In this document: piece by piece, positions 6,488-14,904 of the stretch
Numbering within the stretch: position 1 is the first letter of the stretch
Layout of the letters: every line of letters starts with the position of its first letter
Source: a virus
IMG/VR virus record: IMGVR_UViG_3300021956_000056
Location: 1-30,536 of that record
Direction: 5' to 3' (one strand)
Length of the DNA: 30,536 bases
Position numbers and translations under genes: made by a program
The notes under the pieces: generated by a model
The model's input: the letters and a program-made list of their open reading frames with translations, nothing else
What the model was told of the DNA's origin: nothing
Databases searched by the model: none

Positions 6488-6663
6488 GTATTAAAGAGTT
6501 TATGGGTCATTGCTTTTGTGATTCACGCTTCCAACAATTGCGTGAAATGATTAGTAATGGTTCATTAGAATTAGTATTGAATATACAACAACTTAACAAT
6601 GATTTAAAAAGAAATCATAGACACCAAGAAATTAATAGTCTATTGAAGGAGAGATTAGGATGA
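6484..6663 (+). CDS. Small hypothetical protein, 59 residues
   Basis: ATG 6484 overlaps the previous stop (ATGA), and the stop at 6661-6663 overlaps the ATG of the terminase small subunit in the same way. The product begins MSIKEFMGHCFCDSRFQQLR and continues as a likely amphipathic helix ending LLKERLG. The H-C-F-C cluster near the start is the only notable feature. Translational coupling into the terminase gene is its clearest contextual role. Confidence 0.65.
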   Translation: MSIKEFMGHCFCDSRFQQLREMISNGSLELVLNIQQLNNDLKRNHRHQEINSLLKERLG

Positions 6664-7070
6664 AACAAGTACATTATGACCAAAATATTGTCAATGATAG
6701 TTTAACCAATGCGTTCGAGATGGAGCCAATGAAAAACAATCAGACAGAAACCAAACTTAAAGTAAGTAAGCGTGGTGGAAAAAGACCTGGCTCTGGTAGA
6801 AAAGTTGGTTCAACTAATAAGATTCAAGGCGTAGAGTTCTTAGAAGAATATAGAAAAGTACATGGATCTAGTTTAAAAGAAGATTTAGCCAGAGATATGC
6901 ATGAAGCTAGAATGCGTGGTGACTATGAGATGTTATTCAAGTACCAAACAGCATTTGCCAAATATTACTTTGCTGATGTAGCAACACAAGATATCACAAG
7001 CAAGGGTGAAGCATTAGGTGCTTCATTCACCTTTCCAACTACGGAGCTAATTGACTGGAAAGATGCGTAA
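6660..7070 (+). CDS. terS: Terminase small subunit (probable)
   Basis: 136 residues. A GGKRPGSGRKVGSTNK segment (about 39-54) is the classic glycine/arginine linker seen near the N-terminus of many phage small terminases, followed by helical sequence (EFLEEYRKV, LKEDLARDMHEARMR) suited to DNA binding and ring assembly. It directly precedes and overlaps the large terminase gene, the usual order. The role would be recognition of the packaging site and loading of the motor onto concatemeric DNA. Confidence 0.8.
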   Translation: MKQVHYDQNIVNDSLTNAFEMEPMKNNQTETKLKVSKRGGKRPGSGRKVGSTNKIQGVEFLEEYRKVHGSSLKEDLARDMHEARMRGDYEMLFKYQTAFAKYYFADVATQDITSKGEALGASFTFPTTELIDWKDA

Positions 7071-8499
7071 TGTAACGATTCCTTTATATGGCGAACAAAA
7101 AACCGTCCTAGCAGACTGGCTTACCACGGATAAGCATTGTATTGATATTGTTCCAGTTGGTAGTGGCAAAACATTTCTTGCGGCTATCGCACTCCCTATT
7201 TTTGCTAGTGACCCTCGTTATCATAAAGGCAAGGATGTAATTTACAGTGCTCCAACAGGTGCCATGATTAAATCCTTGATCTGGGAACCATTAAAGAAGT
7301 CATGTATAGAATACTTTGGCTTAGTAGATGGTAAAGACATTAACAACAGCGAACTAACTATACGCTTTCCTAATGGTACATTCATTCGTTGTAAATCAGC
7401 AGAGCAAAGAGAAAACTTAAGAGGTCTTAATGTTGGCGTATGGGTAGCAGACGAAGCCGCATTATACACACAAGATACATTACAAGAGATAACAAATCGA
7501 CTACGACCTAAAGTTGGTCAGCCAGATACTGCAGGTCGATTGATTGTTATTAGTACGCCTAATGGTACAGGTCCATTACACGATTTGTTTCAGTTAGCAA
7601 AGAGTAACCCAGAGAAATATGTTGTTCGTCATTACAATTACCTAGAGATGCGTAGTGGTAACAAACAATTTATTGAAGAACAAAAACGCATTATTAGTCC
7701 ATTAAAGTTTGGACAAGATTACATGTGTCAATGGGAAAGTGTTGCCGACATGTTTTATTACAGTTGGGACAAGAACAAATACACTAGAGAGATAAAAGAT
7801 TTCGGTGGCGATTTATATACATTCCATGACTTTAACAAACGAGTCATGTGCGCCACAGTAGCCCAGGTTAAAAAACCCGGGCAACTAGATGGTTCAATTG
7901 AGATATTGAAAAGTTATGCAATACCAGACTGCTCCACAGAAGGTATTGCGAGTGCTATTCGTGAAGACTTCCCGAAACGCAGAATCAATAGTATCATAGA
8001 TATGTCAGGCACACAAGTAAATCGGGATACAACAAGTCCCTTTGGTGTAACTGATAAAATTATCTTAGAGAAATATGGATTCAGTATTGTTAACACAAGG
8101 AAAAGTAACCCACTCATCACTGATACAGATAATACAAGTAATGCTTTCATAGCAAGAGGTGGATTAGTTGTACAACCAGATGATAAGTTTTTACTTGAAG
8201 CCTTGCAAACATATCATTTTGAAGATGCTTCACGCAAACGCTTAGTAAAATATACTGAGCAGAAATATGCACACATTGACGGTCTCGGTGACTGTATCCG
8301 TTATGGCATACATCACTTGTTCCCAATCACACATCAATCAGTAGGAATACCTGAGTATGTTGGTATGGATCCACGATTAATGAATAGAGCTAAGCCAGGT
8401 TTAGAACATATGCCTGATAGTCCTCTATATCCAGGTGGTCCAACATGGGAAGAGATTATGAATGACGAACAAGTGGAGGATTATCAAGTATGGAGTTAA
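7063..8499 (+). CDS. terL: Terminase large subunit
   Basis: 478 residues from ATG 7063; the TTG at 7051 is less likely. ATPase domain: Walker A PVGSGKT (31-37), Walker B VWVADE (126-131, D130 and E131), coupling motif STPNG (164-168). RNase H-like nuclease domain: D256 in FHDFN, D313 in IIDMSG, and D407/D410 in HIDGLGD. All key acidic residues are present, so it should be an active packaging motor and headful or site-specific nuclease. The start overlaps the small subunit gene by eight bases and an HNH gene follows after one base. Confidence 0.95.
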   Translation: MRNVTIPLYGEQKTVLADWLTTDKHCIDIVPVGSGKTFLAAIALPIFASDPRYHKGKDVIYSAPTGAMIKSLIWEPLKKSCIEYFGLVDGKDINNSELTIRFPNGTFIRCKSAEQRENLRGLNVGVWVADEAALYTQDTLQEITNRLRPKVGQPDTAGRLIVISTPNGTGPLHDLFQLAKSNPEKYVVRHYNYLEMRSGNKQFIEEQKRIISPLKFGQDYMCQWESVADMFYYSWDKNKYTREIKDFGGDLYTFHDFNKRVMCATVAQVKKPGQLDGSIEILKSYAIPDCSTEGIASAIREDFPKRRINSIIDMSGTQVNRDTTSPFGVTDKIILEKYGFSIVNTRKSNPLITDTDNTSNAFIARGGLVVQPDDKFLLEALQTYHFEDASRKRLVKYTEQKYAHIDGLGDCIRYGIHHLFPITHQSVGIPEYVGMDPRLMNRAKPGLEHMPDSPLYPGGPTWEEIMNDEQVEDYQVWS

Positions 8500-8500
8500 C

Positions 8501-8938
8501 ATGGCGAGACCAAAAAGTGGTTATACATTGTTGGAACGATTGTTGAATAAAGTAATCGTTAATAATGTAACAGATTGTTGGGAGTGGCAAGGTGGTAAAA
8601 ATAATCTTGGTTATGGATTAATCCGTGACGAAAAGAGAATGCGTACAGTACACCGTGTCAGTTATGAAGAACATAACAATACAAGTATACCAAAACATCT
8701 TGTAGTGATGCACAGTTGTGACAACCCAAAATGTACCAACCCCTCTCATTTGAGTTTAGGTACACGCAAAGATAACACACAAGATATGATGAATAAAAAT
8801 CGTGGTGTACCATGGGGAGGTATAGGCATGAAAGGTAAAAAACAACCTAGGTCAATATGTCCACACTGTAAAAAAAGTGTTGCCAATAATCTATATCCTA
8901 GATTTCATGGTGATAAGTGCAAGAGTAAATTACCATAG
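8501..8938 (+). CDS. Free-standing HNH homing endonuclease with zinc finger
   Basis: 145 residues from ATG 8501 with GGAG five bases upstream. An in-frame ATG at 8462 lies inside terL. N-terminal CWEWQGG (27-33) and HR at 51-52, then the HNH core MHSCDNPKCTNPSHL (70-84, with H71, N80, H83 and cysteines 73 and 78). The C-terminus carries C120, C123, H136 and C140, the zinc finger shared with the phage's NUMOD3 proteins. Such genes spread by cutting alleles that lack them; HNH proteins next to terminase can also help packaging. Its placement one base after terL and its end in a promoter-like motif suggest insertion between terL and portal. Confidence 0.88.
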   Translation: MARPKSGYTLLERLLNKVIVNNVTDCWEWQGGKNNLGYGLIRDEKRMRTVHRVSYEEHNNTSIPKHLVVMHSCDNPKCTNPSHLSLGTRKDNTQDMMNKNRGVPWGGIGMKGKKQPRSICPHCKKSVANNLYPRFHGDKCKSKLP

Positions 8939-8954
8939 ATAAATACATTATCTA
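8936..8954 (+). promoter_or_regulatory. Recurring motif ATAAATACATT within a palindrome, before portal
   Basis: ATAAATACATT (8939-8949) lies inside the inverted repeat TAGATAA (8936-8942)-N5-TTATCTA (8948-8954). It begins in the stop codon of the HNH gene and is 38 bases before the portal start. No clear -35 is seen. Confidence 0.55.
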
Positions 8955-8987
8955 CTAAATGCCTATTTATGTGAGAAAAATAAAAAT

Positions 8988-10610
8988 ATGAAAACAAAAG
9001 CAGAACTACTAAAGCGTAACCCAATATATTCTAGCATCTACAATGAGATGTTGGCATATCAATATGCATATCTTGGGGGACTACCTTTCAAGATGTTTGT
9101 GCGTAAGAAAAGACCTAGTGAAGATAGTACACTTTATCAAGACCTAGTTGCTAATACAATTGCACAACCAATCTGTCGTTACATTGTTGACACAATCAAT
9201 GATGTATTGTTCGAACCAGGCATTAAGCGTAACATGCAATTCTGCACTCCAACTGGCACTCAGATTAATCCTAAGAACACTGAATGGGCTGATTTACTAT
9301 TGTTAGATGCTGACCTTACAAATCGTTCAATGAATGGCTTCATGGAAAACATTGGTGATCTAACAAGTATATATGGACATTGTTGGGTAGCAGTTGATAT
9401 GCCACAACAAGGTCAAGGTAGTTTAGGCAGACCTTATGTTTGCGCTATCAATCCACTAAATGTATGGGACTGGGAGTTTGATTATTATGGTGGTCGCCCA
9501 ATGCTTAAGTGCGTTAAAGTAATGGAGATGGAAGAAGAAGATTGCTACTACATTAAATGCTATCATTTAGGTGACGCAAACACACCATCATATTGGGAAA
9601 GCTATGAAGTAAGTAAAGGTCCTAGCGATACAGAAGAACCTGCTGAATTGATTGGCAGTGGTACATTCCCACCAGGCATGAGCTTACCAATATTCATTGC
9701 ATATGGTCGCAGAGATCCTCGCACAATGGATATAGGCATTAGTGATATTGACGCAGCCAGTGATGGTATGCGTGAATATTACAAACTAGAATGCGAAAAA
9801 TACACAGCATTACAATTTGCACATACATTGATTCGTGCAGACAAAGGCATTTCTATTCCAGTTCACGCGGGAGCTATCGTGAGAGCGAATGAGGGACAAG
9901 TGGAAGCTATCCCCATTGACACCGGCGATGTTGATGCGATTATTAAAGCGCAACAAGATATCCTTGAACAGATTGAAGCACTTACGGGCTTAGGTGGACT
10001 AAGGAATAGCAAGAACCAAATCGCATCAGGTGTTGCTATCATCGAAGAACGCAAACAATTACACCGCGTTGCAAAAGCTAAAGCACGATTGATGGAAATT
10101 ACAGAAGAAATGATTTACACATATGCCGCAAGATTTATGGATCAAAGATGGGCTGGCGAAGTCAATTACAATACTGACTATGAGGCACATGATACAAATT
10201 ACAGAATGGCCTTAATTAAATCTGCAAAAGAATTAGTTGGTGATAACCAAATGATTCAAGCATTGATTACAAAAGAAATTATTGGTATGCTTGCACCAGA
10301 CACAAGTATTCCAGAATATGAATCAGCATACATTCAAACAATACCTGATGTAGATTTACGCAATTTAATGACTGAGCAAAACAATGAAGTCCTCAGCCGT
10401 GATCTAACACCAAGTATGATACCAGAACATGAAATGTATGGTGAAGATGATACTAATGAAACAACTGATAATGGTGATGGTATCGCTGAAAATGGTGACA
10501 ACACTAGTTTATTAGGTGGAGCTGGTACTCCAGTTACTAATGTAGGTATGACATATTATACGCAACAAGTTGCGCCTGTCATGCTTAATAGTTTAAGTAC
10601 AGGTAGGTAA
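8988..10610 (+). CDS. Portal protein
   Basis: 540 residues. Identified by position (after terL, before scaffold and capsid), by length typical of portals, and by its make-up: an N-terminal body with RYIVDTINDVLFEPG, a middle segment like the crown/stem of dodecameric portals, the long helix SGVAIIEERKQLHRVAKAKA (about 346-365) and an acidic, flexible C-terminus. It forms the ring through which DNA enters the head and which anchors the connector. No strong ribosome site is seen before the ATG. Confidence 0.85.
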   Translation: MKTKAELLKRNPIYSSIYNEMLAYQYAYLGGLPFKMFVRKKRPSEDSTLYQDLVANTIAQPICRYIVDTINDVLFEPGIKRNMQFCTPTGTQINPKNTEWADLLLLDADLTNRSMNGFMENIGDLTSIYGHCWVAVDMPQQGQGSLGRPYVCAINPLNVWDWEFDYYGGRPMLKCVKVMEMEEEDCYYIKCYHLGDANTPSYWESYEVSKGPSDTEEPAELIGSGTFPPGMSLPIFIAYGRRDPRTMDIGISDIDAASDGMREYYKLECEKYTALQFAHTLIRADKGISIPVHAGAIVRANEGQVEAIPIDTGDVDAIIKAQQDILEQIEALTGLGGLRNSKNQIASGVAIIEERKQLHRVAKAKARLMEITEEMIYTYAARFMDQRWAGEVNYNTDYEAHDTNYRMALIKSAKELVGDNQMIQALITKEIIGMLAPDTSIPEYESAYIQTIPDVDLRNLMTEQNNEVLSRDLTPSMIPEHEMYGEDDTNETTDNGDGIAENGDNTSLLGGAGTPVTNVGMTYYTQQVAPVMLNSLSTGR

Positions 10611-10625
10611 AATCTATCTATAACC

Positions 10626-10645
10626 GTAATGCATAAATACATTAC
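10626..10645 (+). promoter_or_regulatory. Recurring motif ATAAATACATT in a palindrome, before scaffold
   Basis: GTAATG (10626-10631)-N8-CATTAC (10640-10645) is a perfect inverted repeat whose spacer is CATAAATA; the motif spans 10633-10643. It sits in the gap between portal and scaffold, suited to drive the head genes. Confidence 0.55.
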
Positions 10646-10683
10646 ACAATCGGTGATTACGATACAATCAAGGAAAAAATTAA

Positions 10684-11466
10684 ATGGATAATCAATTCGT
10701 TGGCAACGACAGCCAGACTAATAGCAACCAGTCAGCCCCAGGGCAAGAAGGTGCTGATGAGCAAAGCGTTAACCCAGGTGCTATTCGTAAAAGCACAACT
10801 CAGTCATTGTTAAACGCATTAAGCAACGCTTCAGGAACTCAGTTCCAAAGTGTTGAAGATGCATTAGCTTTTATGGCAAGAGTAGGGGCTCAACAAACTT
10901 CCGGTGGCAACGCACAGCCAAGTGGACAACCAAAAACTCAACAGAGTTCTAACGGTCGTGTTACAACAAATGACTTGCATGAGCAGTTTAGTAAACTTCA
11001 ACAAGATTTAGCTATGAAAGAGCAAAGATTGCGTGAGAAGGAATTAGACAGTGATATTCAGCGAGCTATGGGTGACAGATTCGATTCAGACCTACTTGAT
11101 TACGCATTGAACAAAGTTAAATCTAACATTCAATGGAACGATGATGGCAGTTATGCTATTGTTAATCAGAAAGGTCAAGAACGCTATGGTAGTGATGGCA
11201 TGCCACTTACAATCCAAGGATTAGTACAAGAAGTAGCTCAGGGTAATCCTAAGCTATTAAGACAGAGTAACACTAATTCTGGATCTGGTTTAAGACCTGG
11301 ACAAGGTTCTTTCACTGGTGCACAAGATGAAGCTATTCCTGACTATAGCCGCGATCCAGCCGCATTTAATGCATGGGCAAATCGCAATGGCTTAGGTAAG
11401 GGAGTAGGCTTAAAAGGTCTTGGTGTATCAGCGACAGTATCAAGTTCAAGTCGTAAAGTACTCTGA
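10684..11466 (+). CDS. Scaffold-like head assembly protein
   Basis: 260 residues, AAGGA upstream. Ser/Gln/Asn-rich, low-complexity N-terminus (1-95), then a charged coiled-coil stretch (LHEQFSKLQQDLAMKEQRLR, 98-117) and a Gly/Ser-rich end. Composition and position between portal and major capsid gene are those of scaffolding proteins, which shape the procapsid and leave before DNA entry. No protease is recognised in the window. Confidence 0.7.
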   Translation: MDNQFVGNDSQTNSNQSAPGQEGADEQSVNPGAIRKSTTQSLLNALSNASGTQFQSVEDALAFMARVGAQQTSGGNAQPSGQPKTQQSSNGRVTTNDLHEQFSKLQQDLAMKEQRLREKELDSDIQRAMGDRFDSDLLDYALNKVKSNIQWNDDGSYAIVNQKGQERYGSDGMPLTIQGLVQEVAQGNPKLLRQSNTNSGSGLRPGQGSFTGAQDEAIPDYSRDPAAFNAWANRNGLGKGVGLKGLGVSATVSSSSRKVL

Positions 11467-11496
11467 AATTGCCAATTTATATAAAGGAAAAATATT

Positions 11497-12543
11497 ATGG
11501 CTTATGTTCTCGGCGGTCCAAATAATGAAGGCGATGGCTTTACAACAGCTATCAGCAACTTCGCACTCCGTGCTATGCACGAATCTAATGGTTTAGTGAA
11601 CTTCACAAATGTAGTTGCACCTACACAAGGCCAAACATTTTTGGTCCCGAATTTCGCGCCCATAACCTACCAAGACTACAATGCTAACGGCACTGGTGGT
11701 ACATATGGTACAGGTAACGCAGTTGTACAAAACCCTGCATTGGGACAAGGTACAATTACAGCAACTCCAGCAGTTGCACAAACAGCATTCGATATCTTCT
11801 ACGGCTGGACAACATCTTTCACATTGGCTGCAACGCTAGGTGCTGAATTGGGTGAGTCTTTTGCTGAAAAGGTTGACCAGCGTGTTACAGCGGCTTTCTT
11901 GAGCTTCAAAGCAACTCCTGGTAACACATACTACGCAACTAGTGCTGACGGTTTCCAGCGTGTTTTACAATTAGGCGCTATGGAAGTTGTTGCCGCTGGT
12001 ACTGATCCTGCAGGTTCTACAGCTGGTTTCACTTCAAACTCAATCTTAGAATTGATTCGTAATGTTAAGCAAAACTTCAAGAAGGCTCGTATGCCTGGTG
12101 CTCCAGTCATCGTTCTTGACAGTAACGGTAATGCTAACTATACTTCTGCAACTCCAGCAGGTCAAACAGGTTCTTCATTAACTCGCTTGTTAGCTGAGTT
12201 AACCGGTGGTGCTGTTTCTCAATCTGGTGGTTCTAACCTATCTGCACTTGGTAACGAATTGTTATCAACAGGTAAGATTGAAAGTGTTTATGGTTGTATG
12301 GTAATGTTCACAACATTCTTGCAAGACGCTACTCGTACTGTTGCTGGTGTTGCTACACAGCCAGTATTAGTTGGTGCTTATTTCGGTGACAGTGCATTGT
12401 TCACTGTTATGAAAGAAGGCTTGCAGTTGAAGACTGGTGAAGTACCAGGTGGATTGCAGATTTGGTTAACAGGTGTTGGATACTTCGGTTCTGGCGTTGG
12501 TGACCTTCGTCGTGGTGGCGCAATTAACATTCAACAGGCTTGA
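11497..12543 (+). CDS. Major capsid protein (HK97-fold type, probable)
   Basis: 348 residues with AAAGGA upstream. Starts MAYVLGGPNN, has an alpha-helical spine region (SNSILELIRNVKQNFKKA) and a C-terminal part (VGAYFGDSALFTVMKEGL) suited to the A-domain and P-domain strands of the HK97 fold. Codons here are richer in GC third bases (GCT, GGT, AAC, TTC) than in neighbouring genes, as expected for the most strongly expressed gene. It is followed by a perfect hairpin rather than a gene overlap. Confidence 0.85.
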   Translation: MAYVLGGPNNEGDGFTTAISNFALRAMHESNGLVNFTNVVAPTQGQTFLVPNFAPITYQDYNANGTGGTYGTGNAVVQNPALGQGTITATPAVAQTAFDIFYGWTTSFTLAATLGAELGESFAEKVDQRVTAAFLSFKATPGNTYYATSADGFQRVLQLGAMEVVAAGTDPAGSTAGFTSNSILELIRNVKQNFKKARMPGAPVIVLDSNGNANYTSATPAGQTGSSLTRLLAELTGGAVSQSGGSNLSALGNELLSTGKIESVYGCMVMFTTFLQDATRTVAGVATQPVLVGAYFGDSALFTVMKEGLQLKTGEVPGGLQIWLTGVGYFGSGVGDLRRGGAINIQQA

Positions 12544-12552
12544 TTTGAATAA

Positions 12553-12578
12553 GAGAGAATGTCTAAACACATTCTCTC
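12553..12578 (+). other. Perfect 10-bp hairpin after the capsid gene
   Basis: GAGAGAATGT (12553-12562)/ACATTCTCTC (12569-12578) with a 6-base loop. There is no T run, so it is not a standard terminator. It may stabilise the capsid mRNA end, serve as a processing site, or partly attenuate transcription. Confidence 0.7.
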
Positions 12579-12600
12579 ATTGTCTAGGAAATAAAATAAT

Positions 12601-13128
12601 ATGTCAGTACCTTATCAACGAATCTCAAATGCAACAGTAGAGGATATACTATTCTACGATCCGGCAGCGGAGCGCAGAGCTAGTGCCTTGAATGTTGATT
12701 GGGCTCCATACTTCAAAGTTGCTTCACAAGAGTGGCTTTATAAATTAGAGTTTGGCTGGTGGCAGAAATACTGCGACACAGTTCTTGGTGCTTACTATTA
12801 TGCTAATCTGCCAAATGGTCAATTGATTTCAAGTTTCAATCCTAGTTTGCTCATTAAGAATGACCAAACATTAATTCGTTTAGACACATTCGGTGCTATT
12901 CTTGTTTTTTACGAGAGTCTTGTAACCGATGTGTCTAACATGAATGAGGTTGATGTTCAGAACTATGAATTCGCTAAAAAGCGTTGCGATAGTGAATGGA
13001 CAAAAGCGTTAGAACTTATGAACTTCTATGATTTATATCAAGATAGCCCACAAGGACCAACGACAAAACTTGAGGAGAATTGGACTGCGGATACCGATTA
13101 TTTTAACGGTGATAGGAGATATTTCTAA
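12601..13128 (+). CDS. Head-tail connector / head completion protein (probable)
   Basis: 175 residues, rich in Trp and Tyr. Position right after the major capsid gene and size fit the adaptor proteins that bind under the portal. I recognise no sequence motif, so the call rests on gene order. The stop TAA shares its last base with the next ATG. Confidence 0.55.
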   Translation: MSVPYQRISNATVEDILFYDPAAERRASALNVDWAPYFKVASQEWLYKLEFGWWQKYCDTVLGAYYYANLPNGQLISSFNPSLLIKNDQTLIRLDTFGAILVFYESLVTDVSNMNEVDVQNYEFAKKRCDSEWTKALELMNFYDLYQDSPQGPTTKLEENWTADTDYFNGDRRYF

Positions 13129-13586
13129 TGGCTGAAGTAACTTACTATGTATTGAACGAACCAACTGTTACTGAAACACAAATCAGTGATGTGTTGCGCC
13201 GTGATATACCTAAAGCATGGAACATACCAATATTCAGTGACTTCCCTAGCGATAGTGAAGTTGTTCGTTATGGTATCTATGTAAGTGATGTACATACAGT
13301 TGAAAGAAATCCTCATCAGCTTGGAATACAATATTGCGGTTCTATATATCACGCATATGATGAGTTTGGAATAACATATATTTCATATCAGGATGACCCA
13401 TACAATACAGCAGTGAATGCTATTATTGCAAATTTAGTTACAGCTATCAAAGACGATGGCGTACAATTATTTGATGGTTATTTTGAAAGAGATTTTGACC
13501 AAGTTCGTACATATGGACCAACACAAGCAGAAAAGCATACCTGGACATTCAGAATGCTAAGAATGGAATTTAATACGCCTAACTAA
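13128..13586 (+). CDS. Neck / tail-completion protein (probable)
   Basis: 152 residues. The order capsid, adaptor, this gene, tail tube matches the place of tail-terminator or stopper proteins in siphoviruses (lambda U/Z-like). Segments such as VRYGIYVSDVHTVERNPH and HTWTFRMLRMEFNTP look like a compact beta-sheet protein. No direct motif; call based on context. Confidence 0.5.
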   Translation: MAEVTYYVLNEPTVTETQISDVLRRDIPKAWNIPIFSDFPSDSEVVRYGIYVSDVHTVERNPHQLGIQYCGSIYHAYDEFGITYISYQDDPYNTAVNAIIANLVTAIKDDGVQLFDGYFERDFDQVRTYGPTQAEKHTWTFRMLRMEFNTPN

Positions 13587-13597
13587 GGAGAAATCAA

Positions 13598-14071
13598 ATG
13601 GCAAGAATTACGGTAAACACAACAGGTACTCAACCAATACTATTGGTTAGTACAGACACAGCCAATGTTGCAAATGGCGCATTGTCTGTTACTTGCTTGC
13701 AAGATATCACTGTTACAAACTCAACAGGCATTTACTCTTATACAGACTTCTGTTCACCAGATATGAATAAAGTAACTACACCTGCTGACAATGAAATCAG
13801 TACTAATATGGTACTAGATGGCACAGTATATTTTGGTAATGCAAGTGCAACAGCTAACACAGCACCATTCTATGGTGTCGCAGGCTTAAGCGAAAACAAA
13901 GTAAATATTTCATGGAAATTGTATTTGAATGGTAACGCTAATGGCGCATTCTACTACACTGGTACAGGTTATATTTCTAGTCTAGCACCAACAGTAGCTC
14001 CAGAGAATCCAGTATGGATCTCTCCAATGAGTATCGCTGTTGATGGCGCTATCACTAGCGGTGTTGTTTAA
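13598..14071 (+). CDS. Major tail tube protein (probable)
   Basis: 157 residues behind a strong AAGGAG. Thr/Asn/Gly-rich beta-strand sequence throughout, consistent with the tube-protein fold, and a C-terminus ending IAVDGAITSGVV. It stands just before the tail chaperones and tape measure, and a strong terminator follows, as often behind this highly expressed gene. Confidence 0.7.
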   Translation: MARITVNTTGTQPILLVSTDTANVANGALSVTCLQDITVTNSTGIYSYTDFCSPDMNKVTTPADNEISTNMVLDGTVYFGNASATANTAPFYGVAGLSENKVNISWKLYLNGNANGAFYYTGTGYISSLAPTVAPENPVWISPMSIAVDGAITSGVV

Positions 14072-14090
14072 TTAATTAAGCAAACATAAG

Positions 14091-14112
14091 AGGGGCTTTA
14101 TGCCCCTTTTTT
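14091..14112 (+). terminator. Intrinsic terminator after the tail tube gene
   Basis: AGGGGC (14091-14096)/GCCCCT (14102-14107) with loop TTTAT and a following run of T. Flanking A/T pairs can lengthen the stem. Confidence 0.85.
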
Positions 14113-14130
14113 AACATTGAAGGAAAACAA

Positions 14131-14319
14131 ATGAATGAAGAACATGATGTATGGTTAAAAACCGATATAGAAAAATTACGCAGTTTAATTGCTGATGAGG
14201 CTAAAGCAATGCCCATGCTTGATGCAATGCAAGCAACAGTCAAACAATTAAAAGCAAAACAAACATTTAGATTAGCATTACTTAATCAGTTACTAGAAGA
14301 TGCTATTGACAAAGAATAA
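14131..14319 (+). CDS. Small helical protein of unknown function
   Basis: 62 residues, AAGGA seven bases upstream of the ATG. Strongly helical and charged (LKTDIEKLRSLIADEAKA, ATVKQLKAKQTFRLALLNQL). It sits between tail tube and tail chaperone, just after the terminator, and its stop codon overlaps a copy of the recurring promoter motif. It may be a tail-assembly accessory; function unknown. Confidence 0.65.
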   Translation: MNEEHDVWLKTDIEKLRSLIADEAKAMPMLDAMQATVKQLKAKQTFRLALLNQLLEDAIDKE

Positions 14320-14326
14320 ATACAAT
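14316..14326 (+). promoter_or_regulatory. Recurring motif ATAAATACAAT before the tail chaperone genes
   Basis: Begins in the stop codon of the 62-residue gene and is 25 bases before ATG 14351. A TTGACA also occurs at 14306-14311, but the matching -10 at 17 bases (AACAAT) is weak. Confidence 0.5.
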
Positions 14327-14350
14327 ACAACAATTTAAAGGATAAAATAA

Positions 14351-14695
14351 ATGAAAATTACAGAATTAGCAAGTGTACCAAAACTAATTGAAATCACATT
14401 AGATGATGATGCGTTATTTGAAAAGTATGGCGACACAATCACATTTCACACATATGACATTGTAGGCTTGAGTACATACTTTGAGTTTTTCAATGCCCGT
14501 TCAGACCAGCAATATGAACAATTAGATAAAATGATTAAGAAACTTATTCTTAATGAACAAGGTAAGCCTGCATTACAAGCTAATGAAGATTTACCTATTG
14601 ACATTGCCGCAGCCGCAATCAATAAGATTGGTGAAATCTTGGGAAAGTCACAAAGCAAGACATCAACCCAGACGAGTGGAGAACAGCCAAAATGA
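14351..14695 (+). CDS. Tail assembly chaperone (lambda gpG position)
   Basis: 114 residues. Starts with a short beta-strand part (LIEITLDDDALFEKYG), followed by helices and an Ala-rich, then Ser/Thr/Gln-rich, C-terminal tail. Size and place between tail tube and tape measure are those of gpG-like chaperones that coat the tape measure during assembly. Its stop overlaps the start of the next gene (ATGA). Confidence 0.6.
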   Translation: MKITELASVPKLIEITLDDDALFEKYGDTITFHTYDIVGLSTYFEFFNARSDQQYEQLDKMIKKLILNEQGKPALQANEDLPIDIAAAAINKIGEILGKSQSKTSTQTSGEQPK

Positions 14696-14904
14696 TTATG
14701 ATAGGTCGTATGGCTAAAGAGTATGGTATGTTGCCAAGTCAAATTGAGCGAGAAGCCACTACATACGACATTATGATAACGGATGTTCTTGCTTCATATG
14801 AAAACTACCAACAACAAAAAGCGTCTGGTAAAATTGATCCTAGTGTTTATGAGTTCAGTCAAGATGAGTTAGAGAAAATGATGGAGAAGAGTCGTGGCAA
14901 ATAA
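14692..14904 (+). CDS. Second tail assembly chaperone (lambda gpT position, probable)
   Basis: 70 residues with RMAKEYGMLPSQIEREATTYD near the start, a pattern common in the T part of G/GT chaperone pairs, and an acidic helical end (YEFSQDELEKMMEK). In lambda this part is made by a -1 frameshift from G. Here a -1 slip at CCAAAAT would join the frames, but there is no good slippery heptamer and the ATGA overlap suggests simple coupled initiation. Confidence 0.6.
   Translation: MIMIGRMAKEYGMLPSQIEREATTYDIMITDVLASYENYQQQKASGKIDPSVYEFSQDELEKMMEKSRGK

Noticed and set aside
14351-14904. Lambda-like programmed -1 frameshift between the two tail chaperone genes
   Set aside because: The overlap is ATGA and the nearest run, CCAAAAT, is not a proper slippery heptamer; coupled initiation explains it more simply, though a slip is not excluded.
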